Source: Haloimpatiens lingqiaonensis
GTDB taxonomy: Bacteria; Bacillota; Clostridia; Clostridiales; Clostridiaceae
DNA: 64,000 bases
NCBI RefSeq assembly: GCF_901447495.1
Contig: NZ_CABDWS010000006.1
Location: forward strand, 1-64,000
Reading direction: 5' to 3'
In this document: positions 26,881 through 36,327 of the stretch, one piece after another
Position numbering within the stretch: position 1 is the stretch's first letter
How the letters are laid out: each line of letters starts with the position of its first letter
The notes under the pieces: generated by a model
Told to the model about the DNA's origin: nothing
Seen by the model: only the letters and a program-made list of their open reading frames with translations
Database searches by the model: none
Position numbers and translations under genes: made by a program

Positions 26881-27021
26881 TTTATCCGATGACTACCTGC
26901 AGTAACACTCCCACTTCTAACAGAGTGGGAGATAACGGCAGCTACGTCCCTGGATAACGATCTCTAACCTTCAGATGGAGTAAAAAAACTCCATCTGAAG
27001 CTAAGAGCTCTGTTTATAAAT
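26881..27021 (+). repeat. Dispersed two-hairpin element, copy B
   Basis: This copy is nearly identical to copy A (9993), and TTATCC/GGATAA is kept. The outer stem of hairpin 1 has one change (CTGCAGT opposite ACGGCAG), and the inner stem has a T-G wobble. The second hairpin CTTCAGATGGAGT/ACTCCATCTGAAG is perfect with a loop of A. It lies between the divergent genes starting at 26855 and 27140, so it is not simply a terminator. Confidence 0.85.
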
Positions 27022-27139
27022 ATTTCTTGAATAAAAAGATATGATATATATAATGATAATTTTGTAAATTAAAATCTTGTTTATTTGGGAAACTAAAATA
27101 GAACACTAATATATCTTATTTGAATTAGGAGTGATATAT

Positions 27140-28231
27140 GTGAGAAAAAGATTTTTAATTATAATAGGAATTTTATGTTTTCTTTGTACTGCAGTTGCAG
27201 GGTGTAAAAGTAAAGAATTAAACACTCAGGAGCAAAAAAAGAAAATGGATACCAATGCAGCCTCTAACCTAGTGGATAGGTATATGAGAGGGCTAATTAT
27301 GAAGGATTATGATGGGGTTAAAAAAATGTATACAGAGGATATGATAAAAGAACAGGGAAATTATAAAAAAAGTGATATAATTGTAAGAGGATATAGGGTA
27401 GAAGATGTGGCTGAAATGGAAAAAAACTCTGTTTTTAAAGTTAAGGCCGTAAGCACTAGAGAAAAAAGTGCTTATACCAGTTTAGACGAGTACAGAATTT
27501 CAGTGATAAAAGAGAAGGATGGATATAAAATAGCAGAGGTAAATATAACTCCGCAAAAGGAAATATTTTCAGATGGATATGAAGTCAGAATAAGAGATAA
27601 AAGTAATGTTGAAACTAATTTGGTTATAGATATGGAAAATTTGCCTAAATCAGCGTTTCCAAAGGAAGATAAGCTAAGTATGTATAAACAGGAAGTACCA
27701 AGTAAAAGCTTTAATGACACCAGTATATCCTTTGATGGTACAAAGGTGTTGGTATCCACTAAAGATAAGGATGCTTATGCAGCATCTATATTGATAGATG
27801 AAACCTTAGCTGTTCAAGGCAAAAATGGAGATAAAGAAGGCGAAGAAGCAGAAAAACAAGCTGGAGATAATAAAAATAAGGGTATTAAAGAAAAACCTAT
27901 AGGAAAGGAAATAATTAATTTAGATATAATAAAAGATGCAGCTGTGGATTACATGGTTTTTTCACAGGATGAAAAGTTTATTACTATTCAATATAGTAAA
28001 TCCGATGGTACAAAATGTATTAGAATTTATGAAAGCGATAGTGGTAAAATGATACCGGTAAAATTTGAAGATAGTTTTCCAATAGATAAAGTAAGTATTG
28101 AATTTTCATATTTTGATAAGGAAAATGCAATTTTTCGAATTTTACCTAAGGATAATTTAGAAGAAAAATATAAAGACTTAATGGGAAATTGGAAATTAAA
28201 TCTTAAAGATTTTAAAATCCATAGAATTTAG
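27140..28231 (+). CDS. Lipoprotein of unknown function
   Basis: The 363-residue protein has a type II signal peptide: MRKRFLIIIGILCFLCT then lipobox AVAGC with the lipidated Cys at residue 22. The mature part has a domain at about 40-140 resembling NTF2-like/DUF4878 folds (VDRYMRGLIMKDYDGVKKMY), then a Lys/Glu-rich linker near 230-260. It would be anchored on the outer face of the membrane. GTG 27140 follows AGGAG at 27127-27131; the GTG at 27131 overlaps that site. It precedes a radical SAM gene by 14 bp and may be cotranscribed. Confidence 0.72.
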   Translation: MRKRFLIIIGILCFLCTAVAGCKSKELNTQEQKKKMDTNAASNLVDRYMRGLIMKDYDGVKKMYTEDMIKEQGNYKKSDIIVRGYRVEDVAEMEKNSVFKVKAVSTREKSAYTSLDEYRISVIKEKDGYKIAEVNITPQKEIFSDGYEVRIRDKSNVETNLVIDMENLPKSAFPKEDKLSMYKQEVPSKSFNDTSISFDGTKVLVSTKDKDAYAASILIDETLAVQGKNGDKEGEEAEKQAGDNKNKGIKEKPIGKEIINLDIIKDAAVDYMVFSQDEKFITIQYSKSDGTKCIRIYESDSGKMIPVKFEDSFPIDKVSIEFSYFDKENAIFRILPKDNLEEKYKDLMGNWKLNLKDFKIHRI

Positions 28232-28245
28232 GAAGGAAGAAGAGG

Positions 28246-29163
28246 ATGATTTGGGGAGATAAGAGATATCACAGTTTAAATTATTTTTTAAGAAATAAAT
28301 TTGGTGAAAAAGTATTTAAAATATCATTGGATGCAGGTTTTTCATGTCCTAATAGAGATGGTACAATTGGTACAAAAGGTTGTATATACTGTAGTGAGAG
28401 AGGGTCTGGGGACTTTGCAGGTAACAGGATGTTCTCCATAAGTGATCAATTTAGAGATATAAAAAACATGATGAATAATAAGTGGAAAAATGGTAAATAT
28501 ATAGCCTATTTTCAGGCTTATACCAATACTTATGCATCTGTGGATATACTTAGGGAAAAATATGAAGAAGCTATAGCGCAGGGTGATGTTGTAGCGTTAG
28601 CTATAGCTACAAGACCTGATTGTTTAGGCGATGAGGTGCTTTCACTACTAGAGGAGTTTTCTCAAAAAATTTATACATGGGTAGAACTAGGACTACAAAC
28701 TTCTAATGAAAAAACTGCTAAACTTATAAATAGAGGTTATAAATTAGAGGTTTTTGAAGAAGCTGTTTCAAATTTGAGAAAGAGAAATATAGATGTAGTA
28801 GTACACACTATATTTGGACTTCCAGGAGAAACTAAAGAGGATATGCTGAATACCATAAAGTATGTTTCTGATTGTGGAGTGCAGGGAATAAAGATACATC
28901 TTCTTCATCTTATGAAGAATACTCCTTTAGTTAATCTATATGAACAGGGCAAATTAAGATTTTTAGAACAAGAGGAGTACATAGATTTGATTTGTGAAGC
29001 TATTTCAATATTGCCGCCAGATATGGTAGTTCATAGACTTACTGGGGATGCGCCTAGAAATTTACTTATAGGACCTATGTGGAGTCTTAAAAAATGGGAA
29101 GTTTTAAATGGAATAGATAAAGCTTTAGAAGATAAGAAAATATACCAAGGCATAAATTATTAA
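28246..29163 (+). CDS. TIGR01212-family radical SAM protein (YhcC-like)
   Basis: The 305-residue protein starts WGDKRYHSLNYFLRNKFG and has the long-spaced cluster motif of this family, CPNRDGTIGTKGCIYC (CX11CX2C), followed by FQAYTNTYA and VELGLQTSNEKTAKLINRGY. Relatives include E. coli YhcC and the Elp3-like radical SAM group. The substrate is unknown. ATG 28246 follows GGAAGAAGAGG. It lies 14 bp after the lipoprotein gene and 34 bp before the ComB-like gene, so the three probably form a unit. Confidence 0.87.
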   Translation: MIWGDKRYHSLNYFLRNKFGEKVFKISLDAGFSCPNRDGTIGTKGCIYCSERGSGDFAGNRMFSISDQFRDIKNMMNNKWKNGKYIAYFQAYTNTYASVDILREKYEEAIAQGDVVALAIATRPDCLGDEVLSLLEEFSQKIYTWVELGLQTSNEKTAKLINRGYKLEVFEEAVSNLRKRNIDVVVHTIFGLPGETKEDMLNTIKYVSDCGVQGIKIHLLHLMKNTPLVNLYEQGKLRFLEQEEYIDLICEAISILPPDMVVHRLTGDAPRNLLIGPMWSLKKWEVLNGIDKALEDKKIYQGINY

Positions 29164-29197
29164 ATCATTTTATTAAAATAAGGTGGGGGATTTACAA

Positions 29198-29911
29198 ATG
29201 AAAATTGATGTAATAATATCTGCAAAAGATATAAGGGAAGAAAAGATAATAGGAAAAACAGTAATAGTTATAGATATGCTAAGAGCTACATCTGTTATAA
29301 CTACAGCACTTAATAACGGTTGTAAAAGAGTTATTCCAGTATTAACAGTTGAAGAAGCTAAGGATATATCTAAAAGCAGTAAAGAGCCATGTATACTTGG
29401 AGGAGAAAGAAATGCTGTTAAAATAGATGGATTTGATTTTTCAAATTCTCCTTTGGATTACAAGGAAAATGTGGCTAAAGACAAGGTCCTTGTGATGACT
29501 ACCAGCAATGGAACAAAGGCCATAAATGCATGCATAAAGGCAAAAAATATTCTTATAGGTGCCATGTTAAATGCCAAGGCTGTGGCTAAAAGGGCAGTAG
29601 AACTTAATAATGACTTGGTTATAGTTAATTCTGGAACCTATGGTGAGTTTTCCATGGATGACTTTATATGTGGGGGATATATAATACAATGTATAAAGGA
29701 TTGTATTCAGGTAGAACTTACCGATATAGCTAAGACGGCTCATTATATATACCAGTGTAATAATGATGTGGTAGAGTTTATAAAGGGAGCAAGTCACTAT
29801 AATAGGCTTAAAGAATTGGGGTTAGAAGATGACCTTAACTACTGTTGCAGTAAGGATATAATAAATATAGTTCCGGAATATGAGAGAGGATATATACACA
29901 AAGGTATGTAA
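29198..29911 (+). CDS. 2-phosphosulfolactate phosphatase family protein (ComB-like)
   Basis: The 237-residue protein has the ComB signatures [33 protein letters not shown] and TTSNGTKAI. In methanogens ComB dephosphorylates 2-phosphosulfolactate in coenzyme M synthesis. Clostridia do not make coenzyme M, so the substrate here is unknown. ATG 29198 follows AGGTGGGG (29180-29187); GTG 29183 would lie within that site. Confidence 0.83.
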   Translation: MKIDVIISAKDIREEKIIGKTVIVIDMLRATSVITTALNNGCKRVIPVLTVEEAKDISKSSKEPCILGGERNAVKIDGFDFSNSPLDYKENVAKDKVLVMTTSNGTKAINACIKAKNILIGAMLNAKAVAKRAVELNNDLVIVNSGTYGEFSMDDFICGGYIIQCIKDCIQVELTDIAKTAHYIYQCNNDVVEFIKGASHYNRLKELGLEDDLNYCCSKDIINIVPEYERGYIHKGM

Positions 29912-29935
29912 ATCATATACATACCTTTATGTATT
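29900..29935. terminator. Bidirectional terminator between convergent genes
   Basis: AAAGGTATGTA (29900-29910, including the stop codon region) pairs with TACATACCTTT (29918-29928), 11 bp, between the ComB-like gene and the minus-strand gene ending at 29939. Confidence 0.7.
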
Positions 29936-29938
29936 AAT

Positions 29939-30355
29939 TTATAAAATTTCGTTAATTAAGGATATGGATTCTTCTTTAACCCATCCTTTTATGGTTATAT
30001 TGTCTGGCGAATCAAAGCAAATATAAAACCAATTTTTTAAATCTACTTTGGCATTATCTAATATATATACTTTAGTATTTTCTTTAAAGGACATAAGTTC
30101 TATGGAGTTTTCTAAAGGAGAAATAAACAATGTAGAATTTTTTTGTATTATACCCCATTTGTATTTTGGAATGTTATAGGAAATACTTGACGGCTTTTTT
30201 GGGTATAACTCTATTAATTTACTTCTTAAAGTATCGTTTTGTCTTGAAAGCAGAATAGATTGTTTTTTTAAGGTATCACTTTTCTTTGAAAATGTAAGAA
30301 TAAAATATCCATTGGCACCCAAGGATAGTAGCAGTAGTATTACAAGGAAAGTCAA
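29939..30355 (-). CDS. Membrane-anchored protein with SH3-like C-terminus, unknown function
   Basis: About 138 residues: one N-terminal membrane helix (FLVILLLLSLGANGYFILTF), a short coiled coil (SDTLKKQSILLSRQNDTLRSK), then a beta-rich C-terminal domain (WGIIQKNSTLFISPLEN ... WFYICFDSPDN ... GWVKEESI) resembling bacterial SH3 domains. The domain is likely outside the cell. TTG 30355 is preferred because a G-run (30363-30368) precedes it; TTG 30370 has no ribosome site. Convergent with the ComB-like gene. Confidence 0.6.
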   Translation of the reverse strand: MTFLVILLLLSLGANGYFILTFSKKSDTLKKQSILLSRQNDTLRSKLIELYPKKPSSISYNIPKYKWGIIQKNSTLFISPLENSIELMSFKENTKVYILDNAKVDLKNWFYICFDSPDNITIKGWVKEESISLINEIL

Positions 30356-30478
30356 AAAAATACCCCCCAATAAAGGATTCTTTATTATATTTATTTAATT
30401 TATATAAAAAATATAACTACATTTACATTTAAAAATAAATAATGTAAATGTAGTTATTTATAAAATCGAAATTTAAAA

Positions 30479-31132
30479 TTATACAACCTCTAATAATTCC
30501 TCATAAGTGTGTATATACTTATCAGCTTCTTTAATCAATAAATCCTTTTGATTTTCAGAAAAGGCATCATGTATTGCAACAACTTTCATACCAGCGGATT
30601 TAGCACCTTGAACAGCTGGTAGAATATCTTCAAAAACAATACAATGTTTAGGATTTATTCCAAGTCTATCGGCAGTTAAAAGATATATATCAGGAAAGTT
30701 CTTACCTCTAGACACTTCATCTGTAGTACATATAGTATCAAAGAAATGGTATATATCATTTTTCTTTAGTGCAGCTTCTAAAAGAACCCTATTATTACTA
30801 GTGGCTAGTCCAATTTTAATATTCATAGATTTTAATGTTTCTAAATATTCTCTTGCACCAGGTTTAAGACCTACATTAAATTTGTATTCGTCATAAGCCA
30901 TGTGATTCCACTCGTCCATTATTTCATTTATGGAATCTTTAATATTAAATTTATTTTTAAAATAAGTGGCTGTTTCTTCAAAAGTTAAATGTTCTATAGA
31001 GGCTTTTAAATCTTTTGGCACAGGGAGATCTCTTTTTTTTAAGTATTCTTGATCTATTTTAGACCAAATCCACATAGAGTCTATTAAAGTTCCATCCATG
31101 TCAAATATAGCAGCTTTTATATCTTTTAACAA
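30479..31132 (-). CDS. HAD-superfamily phosphatase/phosphomutase (beta-phosphoglucomutase-like)
   Basis: The 217-residue protein has HAD motif I DMDGTLIDS near residue 10, motif II LATSNN, and motif III/IV as KNFPDIYL and VFEDILPAVQGAKSAG. The cap inserted after motif I is helical, as in the beta-phosphoglucomutase/phosphoglycolate phosphatase subgroup. The exact substrate cannot be read. TTG 31132 follows AGAGGTG; upstream in-frame ATGs lack a ribosome site. tRNA-Pro lies just upstream on the same strand, separated by a terminator. Confidence 0.85.
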   Translation of the reverse strand: MLKDIKAAIFDMDGTLIDSMWIWSKIDQEYLKKRDLPVPKDLKASIEHLTFEETATYFKNKFNIKDSINEIMDEWNHMAYDEYKFNVGLKPGAREYLETLKSMNIKIGLATSNNRVLLEAALKKNDIYHFFDTICTTDEVSRGKNFPDIYLLTADRLGINPKHCIVFEDILPAVQGAKSAGMKVVAIHDAFSENQKDLLIKEADKYIHTYEELLEVV

Positions 31133-31152
31133 AATAATCACCTCTTTATATA

Positions 31153-31184
31153 ATAAAAAATCCTGTGTATAATACACAGGATTT
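31153..31184 (-). terminator. tRNA-Pro terminator
   Basis: AATCCTGTGTAT/ATACACAGGATT, 12 bp with a very small loop. It starts a few bases after the tRNA-Pro 3' end on the minus strand and is followed by T-rich sequence. Confidence 0.8.
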
Positions 31185-31260
31185 TGGTCGGGGTGACAGG
31201 GATTGAACCTGCGACCTCATGGTCCCAAACCACGCGCGCTCCCATCTGCGCCACACCCCG
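31185..31260 (-). tRNA. tRNA-Pro (anticodon TGG)
   Basis: On the minus strand the 76-nt cloverleaf begins CGGGGTGTGGCGCAG. Its acceptor arm CGGGGTG pairs with CACCCCG, the anticodon loop TTTGGGA contains TGG, and the T-arm is GCAGGTTCAATCCCTGT-like. CCA is encoded. Confidence 0.95.
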
Positions 31261-31273
31261 AAGAACAAGAATA

Positions 31274-31302
31274 ATTATATATGATTAATAGTCACATGTC
31301 AA
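31274..31302 (-). promoter_or_regulatory. tRNA-Pro promoter
   Basis: On the minus strand TTGACA (31302-31297), a 17-bp spacer and TATAAT (31279-31274) form a perfect consensus promoter 13 bp before the tRNA. Confidence 0.85.
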
Positions 31303-31312
31303 CACAAAAAGT

Positions 31313-31380
31313 AAAAAAAATATTTAAATTAATGTTTAGACTGGACCAAGGGCAGTTTAAAACATTAATTTAAATATTTT
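31313..31380 (-). terminator. Very long terminator hairpin of the gene at 31379-31696
   Basis: A 21-bp perfect stem (31317-31337 with 31360-31380) is capped by ACTG/CAGT, which pair inside the loop. On the minus strand it ends in a run of T (the A-run 31313-31320). It includes the stop codon of the gene and insulates tRNA-Pro from it. Confidence 0.75.
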
Positions 31381-31696
31381 ACTTTCCTTCTTCTTTCTTA
31401 TCTCCTATGCCTCGAGTAGGTACTGTAGACATAACAAATCCTACTAATATGGAAACCAAAGCTGAAGCAACTATATTCAAATAAACTATATATCTAGTTT
31501 TATAAAGAATAAGCGCTGTTAAGCCAGTGATTACAGCAGTGGCTACAAAGAGATATATTACGAATTTAGCAAAAGAGCTTAAAAATTTCTCATATAATTT
31601 ATGGCGTGTTGGGCCACTTATAACTACTCTAAATATACCATAGGAAACAAGGATTAATATTATATCCCATAGGGCTGAGATTAAAAAGTTTTTCAT
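31379..31696 (-). CDS. Small integral membrane protein, unknown function
   Basis: The 105-residue protein has three predicted membrane helices (about 4-26, 42-65, 70-92) and a charged C-terminal tail ending GDKKEEGK. No known family motif was recognised. ATG 31696 has GGAGGTG upstream on the minus strand. It lies 98 bp after murC on the same strand, so it may be read from the murC promoter. Confidence 0.7.
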   Translation of the reverse strand: MKNFLISALWDIILILVSYGIFRVVISGPTRHKLYEKFLSSFAKFVIYLFVATAVITGLTALILYKTRYIVYLNIVASALVSILVGFVMSTVPTRGIGDKKEEGK

Positions 31697-31794
31697 AATA
31701 CTACACCTCCAAGTACTTACTATATTATTTACGAAATAGTACTAAAAAATTCATAAATTTAGTAAATCCTTGCGAAATGTTTATTTAACAATAT

Positions 31795-33171
31795 TTATTT
31801 GCTTAAAAACAACTCTCCTACCTTAAATACATCACCTGCACCTACTGTTATAAGTATATCTCCATCACATAAAATGGGTTTTAAATAATTAACTATATCT
31901 TCGAAGTCATGAATATTAGAACATTTAAGCCCTTTTTCATTTATTTTATCTGAAAGCATCTTAGAACTTACAGTTCCCGGATCCAGCTCTCTAGCAGCAT
32001 ATATATCAGCTAAAATTAATTCATCACAATTAAAAAAGGATTCAGCAAAATCATTGAATAAGCTTAGGGTTCTTGTATAAGTATGAGGCTGAAAAACACA
32101 GTAAATTTTATTGTGAGGATAGTTTTTAACAGCATTTAAAGCAGCTTTTATTTCCGTTGGATGATGTGCATAGTCATCAATTACAGTAACACCATTTTTA
32201 ACCCCTTTTATTTCAAAACGTCTGTGAGTACCTTTGAAGGACTCAATTCCCTCTATAATAGATTCATTAGGGATATTTAAGCACATAGCTGCACAAATAG
32301 TGGCTAAGGAATTTAATATATTGTGAGTTCCTGGAACATTTAAATTAATGGTAAAAAGTTCAGTATCACCTTTAAATACTTTAAATGTAGGACATCCATT
32401 GTTATTAAAGGAAATGTTTTTAGCTCTTATATCACCATTATTTATTCCAAAGCTCAATATATTACAATCAGCTTCATTACAAACTTCAGCTGTTACAGCA
32501 TCATCATAATTGGCTACAAGATAGCCTTCCTTAGGGATTAGTTTAGTAAATTTAATAAAAGTATTTTTTATTTCTTCTAAATCCTTATAAAAATCTAGAT
32601 GATCTTCTTCTATGTTTAAAATAATTCCTATATAAGGATAAAATTTTAATAATGAAGCTTTATATTCACAGGCTTCTGTTAAGAAATATTCACTTTTACC
32701 TGTGCGAACATTTCCATTTATAGAATCTAATTGACCTCCTACTAATATGGTAGGGTCTACATTGGCTTTAAGCAATATATGAGACATCATAGAGGTAGTG
32801 GTAGTTTTACCATGAGTTCCAGAAACAGCTATATTGTACTTATGTCCCTTCATTATATTGCCTAGAAACTCCGCTCTATCCATAAGTGGGATGTTTAATT
32901 CTTTAGCTTTTAGTATTTCAGGATTTTCAGGTGAAATAGCTGCTGTAAAGACTACTAAATCTGCATTTTTTATGTTTTCAGCTTTATGACCATAAAATAT
33001 TTCAGCGCCCATAGATTGTAGTTTTTCTGTTATGGGAGAAGAACTTCTATCAGAGCCTGAAACTTCAAAGCCGTTTTTTATTAATATTTCAGCAAGGCCA
33101 CTCATACTGATACCACCTATTCCGATGAAATGAACCTTTTTATGTTTATCTTGTATAAAATTAAAAGACAT
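31795..33171 (-). CDS. murC: UDP-N-acetylmuramate--L-alanine ligase
   Basis: MurC adds L-alanine to UDP-MurNAc in peptidoglycan synthesis. The 458-residue protein starts [20 protein letters not shown], where [12 protein letters not shown] binds UDP-MurNAc. [15 protein letters not shown] is the ATP loop, [10 protein letters not shown] the Mur-ligase Glu region, and [13 protein letters not shown] the family signature. ATG 33171 follows GGGAGG on the minus strand; longer in-frame starts lack one. No other mur genes are adjacent. Confidence 0.95.
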   Translation of the reverse strand: MSFNFIQDKHKKVHFIGIGGISMSGLAEILIKNGFEVSGSDRSSSPITEKLQSMGAEIFYGHKAENIKNADLVVFTAAISPENPEILKAKELNIPLMDRAEFLGNIMKGHKYNIAVSGTHGKTTTTSMMSHILLKANVDPTILVGGQLDSINGNVRTGKSEYFLTEACEYKASLLKFYPYIGIILNIEEDHLDFYKDLEEIKNTFIKFTKLIPKEGYLVANYDDAVTAEVCNEADCNILSFGINNGDIRAKNISFNNNGCPTFKVFKGDTELFTINLNVPGTHNILNSLATICAAMCLNIPNESIIEGIESFKGTHRRFEIKGVKNGVTVIDDYAHHPTEIKAALNAVKNYPHNKIYCVFQPHTYTRTLSLFNDFAESFFNCDELILADIYAARELDPGTVSSKMLSDKINEKGLKCSNIHDFEDIVNYLKPILCDGDILITVGAGDVFKVGELFLSK

Positions 33172-33547
33172 ATAAAAAACCTCCCTATAAAAAGTTCTAT
33201 TTTTAATTATATACATATTTTAAATAAAACGATACATTATTTTAGATAGTTTTTAATAAGTAAGAAAGTTTATAACTTAATTTTTGCACATAAATATCAA
33301 ACTCTAAATTAGATGAATAAAGGTTTTTTATTTAAAATCTAGAATTTAAAATTTAAAATGAAAAATCAATGTTGGAATTCTTAAGGAACTCCTTAAATTT
33401 ATATTTTAATAATAAAAATTTAGAAAATAGTAAAGGTTCAATAATTTGCATTAAAGTATATTGATTTTAATATAGTTTTAGAATAGAATATGAATAATAA
33501 AGAGATTTTTATAAAAAAAATTCGTTAAATAGGATATAGGTGGTAAG
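33172..33547. other. Gene-free stretch between divergent murC and purR
   Basis: Very A+T-rich intergenic DNA, which must contain the promoters of murC and purR. Direct repeats of AATTTAAAAT type occur near 33340-33360. No PurBox, riboswitch, RNA gene or open frame with a ribosome site was recognised. Confidence 0.5.
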
Positions 33548-34363
33548 ATGAAAAAGTTAAATAGAAATCAAAGAGTGATTGGAATAACTAAGATTTTGAC
33601 GGATAGTCCAAATAAAGTTATAAATTTAAATGTTTTTACTGAAAAATTTAATGCGGCAAAGTCTTCTATAAGTGAAGATTTAATGATAGTAAGAGAAGTT
33701 TTAAATAGTCTTAATATGGGGACCATAGAAACTATAGCTGGAGCAGCTGGTGGGGTAAAATATAGATGTAATATATCAGGGGAAGAAAAGCTTGAATTTG
33801 TAGATGAACTTTGCACATTATTAAAAGATAAGGAGAGAGTTATACCAGGAAATTTTATATACATGACTGATATTATGTATAATCCAGAAATTGTGCGCAA
33901 GGCTGGCTTGGTTTTAGCTTCAACTTTTAGTAATTTGGATGTAGATTATGTAGTTACGGTGGAAACAAAGGGTATCCCCCTAGCCTATGAAGTGGCGAAG
34001 ATGCTAGGAGTTCAGCTTGTAATAGTAAGAAGAGATACTAAGGTCACAGAAGGAACAACTGTAAGCATTAATTATGTTTCAGGATCTAGCAAAAGAATAC
34101 AAACTATGTCTTTGGCTAAAAAAGCTATTAATAAGGGAAGTAAATGTATTTTTATAGATGATTTTATGAAAGCGGGGGGAACTGCTTTAGGTATTTTTAA
34201 TTTATTGAAGGAATTTGAAAGTGAACTTTTAGGTATAGGAGTTTTAATTGATAATATGGAAACCAAAAATAAGCTTGTGGAGCATTATATATCTTTGGCA
34301 GAGCTTAATGGAATTGATGAAAATGGAAGCGTAAATATAAGTCCTTCAGAAAGAATAAAATGA
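33548..34363 (+). CDS. purR: Purine operon repressor
   Basis: PurR represses purine genes and is released by PRPP. It has an N-terminal winged helix (1-75) and a C-terminal phosphoribosyltransferase-like domain with the PRPP motif FIDDFMKAGGTALG near residue 205. The 271-residue length is typical. ATG 33548 follows TAGGTGG-like sequence. It is immediately upstream of spoVG, as in Bacillus, but a terminator and a separate spoVG promoter lie between. Confidence 0.93.
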   Translation: MKKLNRNQRVIGITKILTDSPNKVINLNVFTEKFNAAKSSISEDLMIVREVLNSLNMGTIETIAGAAGGVKYRCNISGEEKLEFVDELCTLLKDKERVIPGNFIYMTDIMYNPEIVRKAGLVLASTFSNLDVDYVVTVETKGIPLAYEVAKMLGVQLVIVRRDTKVTEGTTVSINYVSGSSKRIQTMSLAKKAINKGSKCIFIDDFMKAGGTALGIFNLLKEFESELLGIGVLIDNMETKNKLVEHYISLAELNGIDENGSVNISPSERIK

Positions 34364-34384
34364 TAGAAATTCATTCTTAAATTG

Positions 34385-34420
34385 AAATATTCTAAAAAAT
34401 CAATATTTTTTAGAATATTT
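34385..34420 (+). terminator. purR terminator
   Basis: A perfect 16-bp stem AAATATTCTAAAAAAT/ATTTTTTAGAATATTT has a CAAT loop, with the T-run in the 3' arm. Confidence 0.8.
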
Positions 34421-34423
34421 AGA

Positions 34424-34448
34424 AGGAATTTTGAGAATAATAGAGAAT
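34424..34448 (+). promoter_or_regulatory. Predicted sigma-H promoter of spoVG
   Basis: AGGAATT (34424-34430) and AGAAT (34444-34448) are 13 bp apart, matching the sigma-H pattern (AGGAWWT ... GAAT), 36 bp before the spoVG start. B. subtilis spoVG is a classic sigma-H gene. This is read by eye. Confidence 0.6.
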
Positions 34449-34483
34449 TAGTATATAGTTAATACTCGCGGAGGTGGATTTAT

Positions 34484-34774
34484 ATGCAAGTTACAGACGT
34501 TAGAATTAGAAAAATTGCTGCGGAAGGCAAAATGAAGGCAATAGTATCTATAACTTTTGATAATGAATTTGTAGTTCATGACATAAAAGTTATAGAAGGC
34601 AAGAGTGGGCTATTTATAGCAATGCCAAGTAGAAAAACACCAGATGGGGAATTTAAAGATATTGCACATCCAATCAACACAGATACAAGAGAAAAAATTC
34701 AACAAGCAATTTTTGATGAATATGAAAAGGTAAAAAATAAAGATATAGAAAGTGAAGATGAAGTTGTAGAATAA
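34484..34774 (+). CDS. spoVG: SpoVG, RNA/DNA-binding sporulation regulator
   Basis: The 96-residue protein begins [20 protein letters not shown] and contains [23 protein letters not shown], highly conserved in SpoVG. It binds nucleic acids and affects septation and sporulation. ATG 34484 follows GGAGGTGG. It is flanked by its own predicted sigma-H promoter and a terminator. Confidence 0.95.
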   Translation: MQVTDVRIRKIAAEGKMKAIVSITFDNEFVVHDIKVIEGKSGLFIAMPSRKTPDGEFKDIAHPINTDTREKIQQAIFDEYEKVKNKDIESEDEVVE

Positions 34775-34803
34775 AAAGGAGTTAACACTCCTTTTTGTTT
34801 TTT
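34773..34803 (+). terminator. spoVG terminator
   Basis: AAAAAGGAGT/ACTCCTTTTT, 10 bp with a TAAC loop, is followed by a T-run directly after the spoVG stop. Confidence 0.9.
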
Positions 34804-34937
34804 TTATAGTAATTTTTGAAAAAAGCGTTAGTTGTGTTGAAAATAGTTTATGTTTAAAATATAATAGAATATGTGTGTTTTATTAATAAGTAAAAGTGAA
34901 CGATATATCAAAAATATGCCTAAAAGAGGTGTTAGAA

Positions 34938-36308
34938 TTGTATAAATGTGCTATGATATTAGCTGCAGGAAAAGGTAAAAGAATGAAGTCTAGTATGCCA
35001 AAGGTTTTACATAAGGTATGCGGCAAAGAGATGATAAACCACGTAATAGACACCATGAGAAAAGCAGAAATAGATGATGTAAATGTAGTTATAGGCACTG
35101 GTTCTGAAATGGTTAAAGAGGCTACACAAAATAGAAATGTGATATACTCTTTGCAGGAAAATCAATTAGGTACAGGTCATGCAGTGATGTGTGCTAAGGA
35201 ATTTTTACAAAATAAAGAAGGTGTAGTTGCTATTTTTACAGGGGATGCGCCTTTAATAAAATCAGAAACAGTAAAAAAACTTATTAAGTATCATGTAGAA
35301 AATGATTTTAAGGCTACTATTTTAACATCTATAATAGATGACCCTGCTGAGTATGGAAGAATAGTTAGAAATGAAAAGGGCGAAGTAGAAAAAATAGTAG
35401 AGTTTAAGGATTGCAGTGAGAATGAGAAGAATATAAATGAGATAAACTCAGGTATGTATTGTTTCAATATATCTAATCTTTTAAGTTCTTTAGAAAAATT
35501 GAACAATAATAATGCTCAAGGAGAGTATTATTTAACTGATGTTATATCTATTCTAAAGAATCAAGGCGAAAAAGTTGGTGCTATAGATACTGACTTTGAA
35601 GAAACTTTAGGAGTAAACTCTAGAGTTCAATTGGCAGAAGTAGAAGCTATAATGAGAAATAGAATAAACAGATGCCATATGGAAAATGGAGTTACTATAA
35701 TTAGCCCTGAAAATACATACATAGGAGACGAAGTGGAAATAGGAAAAGACACAATAATATATCCAGGCAATGTAATAGAGGGAAAAACTATTATAGGAGA
35801 GTCTTGTGTTTTATATCCTAATTCTAGAATAAAAGACAGTATAATAGAAAATAATGTAACTATCCAAAGTTCAGTAATATTGGATAGTAAAGTAGGGGAA
35901 AACACTACTGTTGGTCCATTTGCATATATAAGACCAGAAAGCATTATAGGTAAAAAAGCTAGAATTGGCGATTTTGTTGAGATTAAGAAATCTACTATTG
36001 GTGATGGCACTAAGGTTTCACATTTAACTTACATAGGTGATGCAGAAGTAGGCAGTGGATGTAATTTTGGATGCGGAACTGTTGTAGTTAACTATGATGG
36101 AAAGAAAAAATATAAAACAATAATAGGAAACAATGCTTTCATAGGATGTAATACAAATTTAGTATCACCAGTGGAAGTTGAAGACAATACATATATAGCA
36201 GCAGGTTCTACTATAACTCAAAAGGTACCTGAAGGAGCCCTTGCTATAGGAAGAGCAAAACAAGTAAACAAAGAAGGCTGGGTAGACAAAAAAGGTTTAA
36301 GGAAATAA
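34938..36308 (+). CDS. glmU: Bifunctional UDP-N-acetylglucosamine pyrophosphorylase / glucosamine-1-phosphate acetyltransferase
   Basis: GlmU makes UDP-GlcNAc for the cell wall. The N-terminal uridylyltransferase domain has [18 protein letters not shown] and QLGTGHAV. The C-terminal half is a left-handed beta-helix of hexapeptide repeats ([16 protein letters not shown] ...) with VVNYDGKKK in the acetyltransferase site. TTG 34938 is the likely start: AAGAGGTG is 6 nt upstream, and the resulting 456 residues begin [11 protein letters not shown], as is standard. prs follows by 19 bp. Confidence 0.95.
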   Translation: MYKCAMILAAGKGKRMKSSMPKVLHKVCGKEMINHVIDTMRKAEIDDVNVVIGTGSEMVKEATQNRNVIYSLQENQLGTGHAVMCAKEFLQNKEGVVAIFTGDAPLIKSETVKKLIKYHVENDFKATILTSIIDDPAEYGRIVRNEKGEVEKIVEFKDCSENEKNINEINSGMYCFNISNLLSSLEKLNNNNAQGEYYLTDVISILKNQGEKVGAIDTDFEETLGVNSRVQLAEVEAIMRNRINRCHMENGVTIISPENTYIGDEVEIGKDTIIYPGNVIEGKTIIGESCVLYPNSRIKDSIIENNVTIQSSVILDSKVGENTTVGPFAYIRPESIIGKKARIGDFVEIKKSTIGDGTKVSHLTYIGDAEVGSGCNFGCGTVVVNYDGKKKYKTIIGNNAFIGCNTNLVSPVEVEDNTYIAAGSTITQKVPEGALAIGRAKQVNKEGWVDKKGLRK

Positions 36309-36327
36309 ATATAAGGAGGTTCACATA

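Noticed and set aside
34896-34937. Longer N-terminus for GlmU
   Set aside because: The extra 14 residues contain the ribosome site AAGAGGTG for the TTG start and do not resemble GlmU.
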